From Chitinophaga flava (lineage in GTDB: Bacteria > Bacteroidota > Bacteroidia > Chitinophagales > Chitinophagaceae), in the NCBI RefSeq assembly GCF_003308995.1, contig NZ_QFFJ01000001.1, positions 2,790,001 to 2,854,000 of the forward strand: a stretch of 64,000 bases of DNA, written 5' to 3'. The translations under genes and the position numbers were made by a program. Position 1 is the stretch's first letter. Each line of letters opens with the position of its first letter. Of the stretch, positions 59,712-64,000 are shown piece after piece. Below the pieces are notes generated by a model. It saw only the letters and a program-made list of their open reading frames with translations, was not told the DNA's origin and ran no database searches.

Positions 59712-62700
59712 TTATTTACGGCTGTCAGTTATGCCTTTGAGGAAAGCATAGAGATCGTCCATATTACGGATACGGTTTACCACCAGCATGAAGTTTTTGC
59801 CTACCTGTTTGAGTTTGGCGTTGTTCACACGGGTTTGTATATACGTTAATATATGGTGGAACGTAGGAGATTCGAAATAAGGGGAATCCGGGTTATTGAT
59901 AAAATAGCAGCGTAGGTTTTCTTCTTTGAGCATCATTTTCTCGAAGCCCAGTTGGATAGCCATCCAGCGGCAACGGATCATGGTGAGCAGGTCCTTTACC
60001 GGCTCGGGCAACTGACCAAAGCGGTCTACCAGTGCTTTCTCGAAGTTCTGCAGGACGCTGTCTTCTGTGATATTATCCAGTTCCTGGTACAGGTTAAGAC
60101 GCTCCTGGATACTTTCTATATAAGTATCGGGGATAAGGATTTCGAGGTCTGTATCGATGGTACAGTCGTTGACGAAATCTTTTTTCTCTTCCAGCTGTTC
60201 CTTAAAGAGGTCGCGGAATTCGTTTTGTTTCAGTTCACGGATGGCTTCGTCCAGGATTTTCTGGTACATATCGAAACCTATTTCCGCCATGAATCCGCTT
60301 TGTTCTCCACCCAGCAGGTTACCGGCGCCGCGGATATCGAGGTCGCGCATAGCGATCTGGAAACCGCTGCCCAGTTCACTGTGTTGCTCCAGTGTTTGCA
60401 GACGTTTACGGCTGTCGGCAGTGAGGGTGCTCATAGGCGGAGCGAGCAAATAGCAGAATGCTTTTTTGTTGCTTCGTCCTACACGCCCACGGAGCTGGTG
60501 CAGATCGCTCAGACCGAAATGGTGAGCATTGTTAATGATGATGGTATTGGCGTTGGGAATATCCACACCGCTTTCCACGATATTGGTACATACCAGCACA
60601 TCATATTTACGGTCGATGAAATCCAGTACTACTTCTTCCAGATGGTGTCCTTCGAGCTGGCCATGGGCCGTAGCGATAGACAGATCGGGGCACAGGCCCT
60701 GTATGAGGCCGGCCATTTCGGCGAGACCTTTTACGCGGTTGTGCACAAAATAAACCTGACCACCTCTTTCCGTTTCGTAGTAGATCGCTTCACGGATAGC
60801 GTCCTGGTTGAAGACCTGTACTTCCGTGTCAATAGGCTGGCGGTTAGGCGGCGGCGTATTGATAATGGAAAGGTCACGGGCACCCATCAACGAAAACTGC
60901 AGCGTACGTGGTATAGGCGTTGCCGTTAGCGTGAGGGTATCTACGTTATGTTTAAACTGTTTGAGTTTTTCTTTGGCAGAAACACCGAATTTCTGTTCTT
61001 CATCGACAATCAGTACGCCCAGGTCTTTGAATTTCACATCTTTGCTCAGCAGGGCATGGGTACCGATGATAATATCGATTTTTCCTTCCTGCAGACGTTG
61101 GAGTGTTTCCTTCTTTTCCTTGGAAGATTTAAACCTGTTGAGATAATCTACTGTACAGGGGAAATCCTTGAGACGATCTGAAAACGTTTTGTAGTGCTGG
61201 AAGGCCAGGATGGTGGTAGGCACCAGTATAGCAGCCTGTTTTCCATCTACAATGGATTTGAAGGCAGCGCGGATAGCTACTTCCGTTTTACCGAAGCCCA
61301 CATCACCGCAAACGAGGCGGTCCATAGGAGCGGGGCCTTCCATATCCCTTTTCACGTCGGCCGTAGCCTTGCTCTGATCGGGAGTATCCTCATAGATGAA
61401 GGAGGCTTCCAGCTCTGTTTGCAGGTAGGTATCCGGACTGTGTGCAAATCCCTGCTGGGCTTTACGCACGGCGTACAGCTGTATCAGGTCTTTGGCAATA
61501 TCTTTTACCTGTGTTTTGGCTTTTTCCTTCAGCTTGTCCCAGGCATCGCTGCCCAGTTTGTTGACACGGGGCTCCACGCCTTCCTTGCCGGTGTATTTGC
61601 TGATCTTGTGCAGGGAGTTGATATTTACATACAACAGGTCGTTGTTTTTGTAAATAATACGGATGGCTTCCTGCATCTTCCCGCCCGATTCAATCTTCTG
61701 TAATCCGCTGTATACGCCCACGCCATGATCAATATGTGTTACATAATCGCCAGGCTGCAGTTCCCTCAAGGTCTTCATGGTAATAGCCTTGTTTTTGTTG
61801 TAGGCCTGTTTTACCCTTGACTTGTGGAAACGCTGGAATATCTGGTGGTCTGTATAACATGCCAGTTTCAGGGAATGATCGATATACCCGTTGCTGATAG
61901 CTACGGGGATAGGGAAGAAGACGAAGTCAGCTTTCAGATCTTCGAAGATACTGCGCAGGCGTTCGAGCTGGCGCGGGTTATCTGCGAATATGAAGAGAGA
62001 GTATTTGTTATTGTTGTGTTGTCCGAGGTCTTTGAGGAGCAGGTCGAATTGCCGGTTAAACACCGGTTGTTCCTGGGTATCAAACGTAATGGTTTCCGGT
62101 TGGATACCATTTTCCGGGAGATATTCTTTATTGCCGAAAACGATGGTGGTCTTTTGCAGCAGCTGATCCATCAGGGGGGCTGCTTTTTCGAAGTCGTCGC
62201 TGTTAAGCGTCATATCTTCATCATCGTTCACCTTTACCTTCTGGCCGGTTAGTAACCAGTCGTCCAGTCGTTGTTCCATCTGTTGCACCACATCCCGGAT
62301 ATAGGCCGGGTCTTTCATCCATACGATGGTATTGGCGGGCAGAAACTCCACCAGTGATGTTTTCATATGGTCAACCGTATGGGTGTCCATATTGGCGATG
62401 AGCGTCACCTGTGTAAGTTTACGCTCACTCAGCTGTGTTTCCGGATCGAACAGGCGGATGGAGTCGATATCTTCCCCGAAGAGTTCGATACGGTAAGGTT
62501 TTTCATTACCAAAAGAGTAGATATCGAGGATACCACCTCTTAGTGCGTACTGGCCGGGTTCATACACAAAATCGGTATGTTCAAAGCCCCATGCTACCAT
62601 CTTTTCCAGCAGGGGATCTACTTTCAGTACATCACCTACTTTCAGCTGAACCATGTTGGTGCTGAAAGCCTTGCTGCCGGCCACTTTCTCCCAGAGTGCT

Positions 62701-63083
62701 TCAGGATAGGTGACCAATATTTTCTTCCGTACGGTATCACCGGAAAACTTCATGAGTGCTTCCGTGCGCAGCATGCTGTGGCTGCTGTTGAGCTCCTGGA
62801 ACTGTCCGGTTTTTTTGAAAGAGTCGGGAAAGTAGAAGATGTCCAGTGCCTGGCTGAGACTTTCCAGATCGTTCTGGAAATAGGCTGCCTCCTCTTTATC
62901 ATTCAAAATAAAGAGATGGTTCGCATCTGCATTAGCCCAGGCGGTAACTGCCACAAAATTTATTGCACTCCCACTGAGGGAAGAAAGCTGAAAGTATTGT
63001 GGGGTGGGCGATTGAATGCCTTTCACCAGCGACTGCAGGCGAGCATCACGTTGATATAATTGTAATACAGCCTGTAAATTCAT
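59712..63083 (-). CDS. mfd: Transcription-repair coupling factor
   Basis: 1123 residues. It displaces stalled RNA polymerase and recruits UvrA. Visible: UvrB-like N-terminal module, polymerase-interaction domain (GDYVTHIDHGVGVYSGLQKI), helicase domain with Walker A GDVGFGKTEVAIRAAFK (about 593), DEEQKFG for motif II, TATPIPRTLQ and the GRVGR motif, and a C-terminal TRCF domain (EQLEEKKDFVNDCTIDTD, IPDTYIESIQERLNLYQELD). Length is normal for the family. Confidence 0.97.
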   Translation of the reverse strand: MNLQAVLQLYQRDARLQSLVKGIQSPTPQYFQLSSLSGSAINFVAVTAWANADANHLFILNDKEEAAYFQNDLESLSQALDIFYFPDSFKKTGQFQELNSSHSMLRTEALMKFSGDTVRKKILVTYPEALWEKVAGSKAFSTNMVQLKVGDVLKVDPLLEKMVAWGFEHTDFVYEPGQYALRGGILDIYSFGNEKPYRIELFGEDIDSIRLFDPETQLSERKLTQVTLIANMDTHTVDHMKTSLVEFLPANTIVWMKDPAYIRDVVQQMEQRLDDWLLTGQKVKVNDDEDMTLNSDDFEKAAPLMDQLLQKTTIVFGNKEYLPENGIQPETITFDTQEQPVFNRQFDLLLKDLGQHNNNKYSLFIFADNPRQLERLRSIFEDLKADFVFFPIPVAISNGYIDHSLKLACYTDHQIFQRFHKSRVKQAYNKNKAITMKTLRELQPGDYVTHIDHGVGVYSGLQKIESGGKMQEAIRIIYKNNDLLYVNINSLHKISKYTGKEGVEPRVNKLGSDAWDKLKEKAKTQVKDIAKDLIQLYAVRKAQQGFAHSPDTYLQTELEASFIYEDTPDQSKATADVKRDMEGPAPMDRLVCGDVGFGKTEVAIRAAFKSIVDGKQAAILVPTTILAFQHYKTFSDRLKDFPCTVDYLNRFKSSKEKKETLQRLQEGKIDIIIGTHALLSKDVKFKDLGVLIVDEEQKFGVSAKEKLKQFKHNVDTLTLTATPIPRTLQFSLMGARDLSIINTPPPNRQPIDTEVQVFNQDAIREAIYYETERGGQVYFVHNRVKGLAEMAGLIQGLCPDLSIATAHGQLEGHHLEEVVLDFIDRKYDVLVCTNIVESGVDIPNANTIIINNAHHFGLSDLHQLRGRVGRSNKKAFCYLLAPPMSTLTADSRKRLQTLEQHSELGSGFQIAMRDLDIRGAGNLLGGEQSGFMAEIGFDMYQKILDEAIRELKQNEFRDLFKEQLEEKKDFVNDCTIDTDLEILIPDTYIESIQERLNLYQELDNITEDSVLQNFEKALVDRFGQLPEPVKDLLTMIRCRWMAIQLGFEKMMLKEENLRCYFINNPDSPYFESPTFHHILTYIQTRVNNAKLKQVGKNFMLVVNRIRNMDDLYAFLKGITDSRK

Positions 63084-63236
63084 GAAGGTGGCAAAGATAC
63101 GAACATTTGTTTATTTGGTTATTTAGAGATTTAATTATTTGTTTTGGGAACCTTGTAGCTGCCCAAATGGAAAAATATTCAATGATAAAATGCCAAAATG
63201 TTTTGTTATATTCAATGACACCAAAATCATTTTTCC

Positions 63237-63959
63237 ATGCAGGAGATATGGCATACAGGCATTGTTACCCGGCTGGTAGATGAAACACCCAATACACGGC
63301 GGTTCTGGATCCGTGTGCCCGAGCTGGAAAGCTTTAATTTCAAGCCGGGACAGTTTGTTACCCTCGACCTCCCCATCCACGAAAAAAAGAACAAACGATG
63401 GCGTAGTTATTCCATTGCTTCGCATCCGGATGGCACCAATGAATTTGAGCTGGTAATCGTATTACTGGAAGGCGGGGTAGGCAGCACCTATCTTTTCAAT
63501 GAGATCAAGGAAGGAAGTACCCTGCAGCTACGTGGGCCACTGGGTGTATTCACATTGCCGGAAAACATGGAGAAAGACCTGTTCCTCATCTGTACAGGCA
63601 CGGGTATAGCCCCTTTCCGGTCTATGGTTCAGCACATTCACCTGCACCAGCTGCCACATCCTGAAATACATCTTATTTTCGGTTGCCGTTATGAAGAGGA
63701 CCTGCTATATGCTGAAGAAATGCGGCAGCTGGAAGCTCAATTACCCGGTTTTCATTACCTCCCGACGCTAAGCCGTCAGCAAGACTGGAGCGGCCACAAA
63801 GGGTATGTACACAACATCTACGAAGAGATACTGGCCGGAGAGAAAAAACCCGCCAACTTTTACCTCTGCGGCTGGAAGGCTATGATAGATGAAGCCAAAC
63901 AACGCATCACAGCCATGGGCTATGACCGGAAAGATATTCACCAGGAACTGTACGGGTAG
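63237..63959 (+). CDS. Ferredoxin-NADP reductase-like flavoprotein
   Basis: 240 residues, FAD plus NAD(P) domains without an iron-sulphur domain: FKPGQFVTLDLP and RSYSIASHPDG (FAD), LFLICTGTGIAPFRSMV (NAD(P)) and FYLCGWKAMIDEA near the C terminus. The size suits an FNR-like reductase acting on ferredoxin or flavodoxin. It is divergent from mfd. No partner gene is adjacent; another flavin reductase with its own ferredoxin domain is at 20199. Confidence 0.9.
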   Translation: MQEIWHTGIVTRLVDETPNTRRFWIRVPELESFNFKPGQFVTLDLPIHEKKNKRWRSYSIASHPDGTNEFELVIVLLEGGVGSTYLFNEIKEGSTLQLRGPLGVFTLPENMEKDLFLICTGTGIAPFRSMVQHIHLHQLPHPEIHLIFGCRYEEDLLYAEEMRQLEAQLPGFHYLPTLSRQQDWSGHKGYVHNIYEEILAGEKKPANFYLCGWKAMIDEAKQRITAMGYDRKDIHQELYG

Positions 63960-63964
63960 TAGCT

Positions 63965-64000
63965 TTACCAGCAGTAGCCGAAACCCAGGTCCAGATTGGG
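63965..64000 (-). CDS. C-terminal end of a protein entering from the right (probably a beta barrel)
   Basis: Twelve codons on the minus strand, the last being TAA, encode PNLDLGFGYCW. The C-terminal aromatic residue and alternating pattern suit an outer-membrane barrel, but the fragment is too short to assign. It converges with the reductase gene, with 5 bp between stop codons. Confidence 0.35.
   Translation of the reverse strand, partial: PNLDLGFGYCW

Noticed and set aside
1..64000. tRNA or rRNA genes
   Set aside because: No cloverleaf with a GTTCGA-type T loop or rRNA-like sequence was found in any intergenic region.

Overview
The window looks like chromosomal DNA from a member of the Bacteroidota, most probably the Chitinophagaceae (Chitinophaga-like). 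The evidence is two SusC/SusD-type TonB-linked nutrient systems, a FecR anti-sigma protein, an Oar-like TonB receptor, Bacteroidota-restricted families (DUF3078, DUF2490, PcrB, PepSY-like, YcxB), promoters with the TAnnTTTG box instead of a sigma70 -10, almost no Shine-Dalgarno sequences, and a class II ribonucleotide reductase. No rRNA, tRNA, prophage, CRISPR or intact insertion sequence was recognised. The genus is an inference; no search was possible.

Layout. 1-2.1 kb: start of a SusC receptor, its FecR regulator and a small carboxypeptidase-regulatory-domain protein, all on the minus strand. 2.2-9.6 kb (plus): a divergent PRPP synthetase, a GNAT acetyltransferase, a SusC/SusD pair and a DUF2490 protein. 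9.8-15.2 kb (minus): a YcxB-like protein, a secreted Asn-rich protein, a 740-bp gene-free stretch full of repeats, then nrdJ. 15.2-22.5 kb: pcrB, a LytS/LytR two-component pair, dxs, a flavin/2Fe-2S reductase and a PAS sensor without a kinase domain. 22.5-29.2 kb (minus): a coiled-coil protein, a HAD phosphatase, and a run pirin, OsmC, nitroreductase, YceI, pirin, AraC, scpA that looks like a redox or electrophile stress unit. 29.3-37.2 kb: DUF3078, mscL, PPK2, a DMT exporter, frr, a WecA/TagO-like transferase, the N-terminal half of a split transketolase, a LolC/E-type permease and rbfA. 37.4-45.4 kb: an MsbA-like ABC exporter, a heptamer repeat array, a fusion of a GpgS-like glycosyltransferase with a HAD domain, and ileS followed by a DksA-like protein with a histone-H1-like tail. 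45.7-59.5 kb: a PepSY-like protein, a possible structured RNA, a Cys-rich AraC regulator, an AsmA-like protein, gyrB, a TPR / TPR-AAA+ pair, a lipoprotein, an Oar-like receptor and a SIMPL protein. 59.7-64 kb: mfd, a ferredoxin-NADP-reductase-like flavoprotein and the last codons of another gene.

Most of the content is housekeeping (nrdJ, dxs, scpA, frr, rbfA, ileS, gyrB, mfd) mixed with envelope and nutrient-uptake genes. Convergent gene pairs are separated by exceptionally long, often perfect palindromes that serve as two-way terminators. The most unusual items are the glycosyltransferase-HAD fusion whose phosphatase nucleophile is Asn, a nested hairpin after gyrB with perfect 36-bp and 19-bp arms, a hairpin family sharing GGAGCGAAGAT, a MITE-like element and tandem 92/98-bp repeats upstream of the 10.3-10.8 kb gene, a region at 46.5 kb with two mutually exclusive helices, and a TPR-AAA+ module of unknown function.
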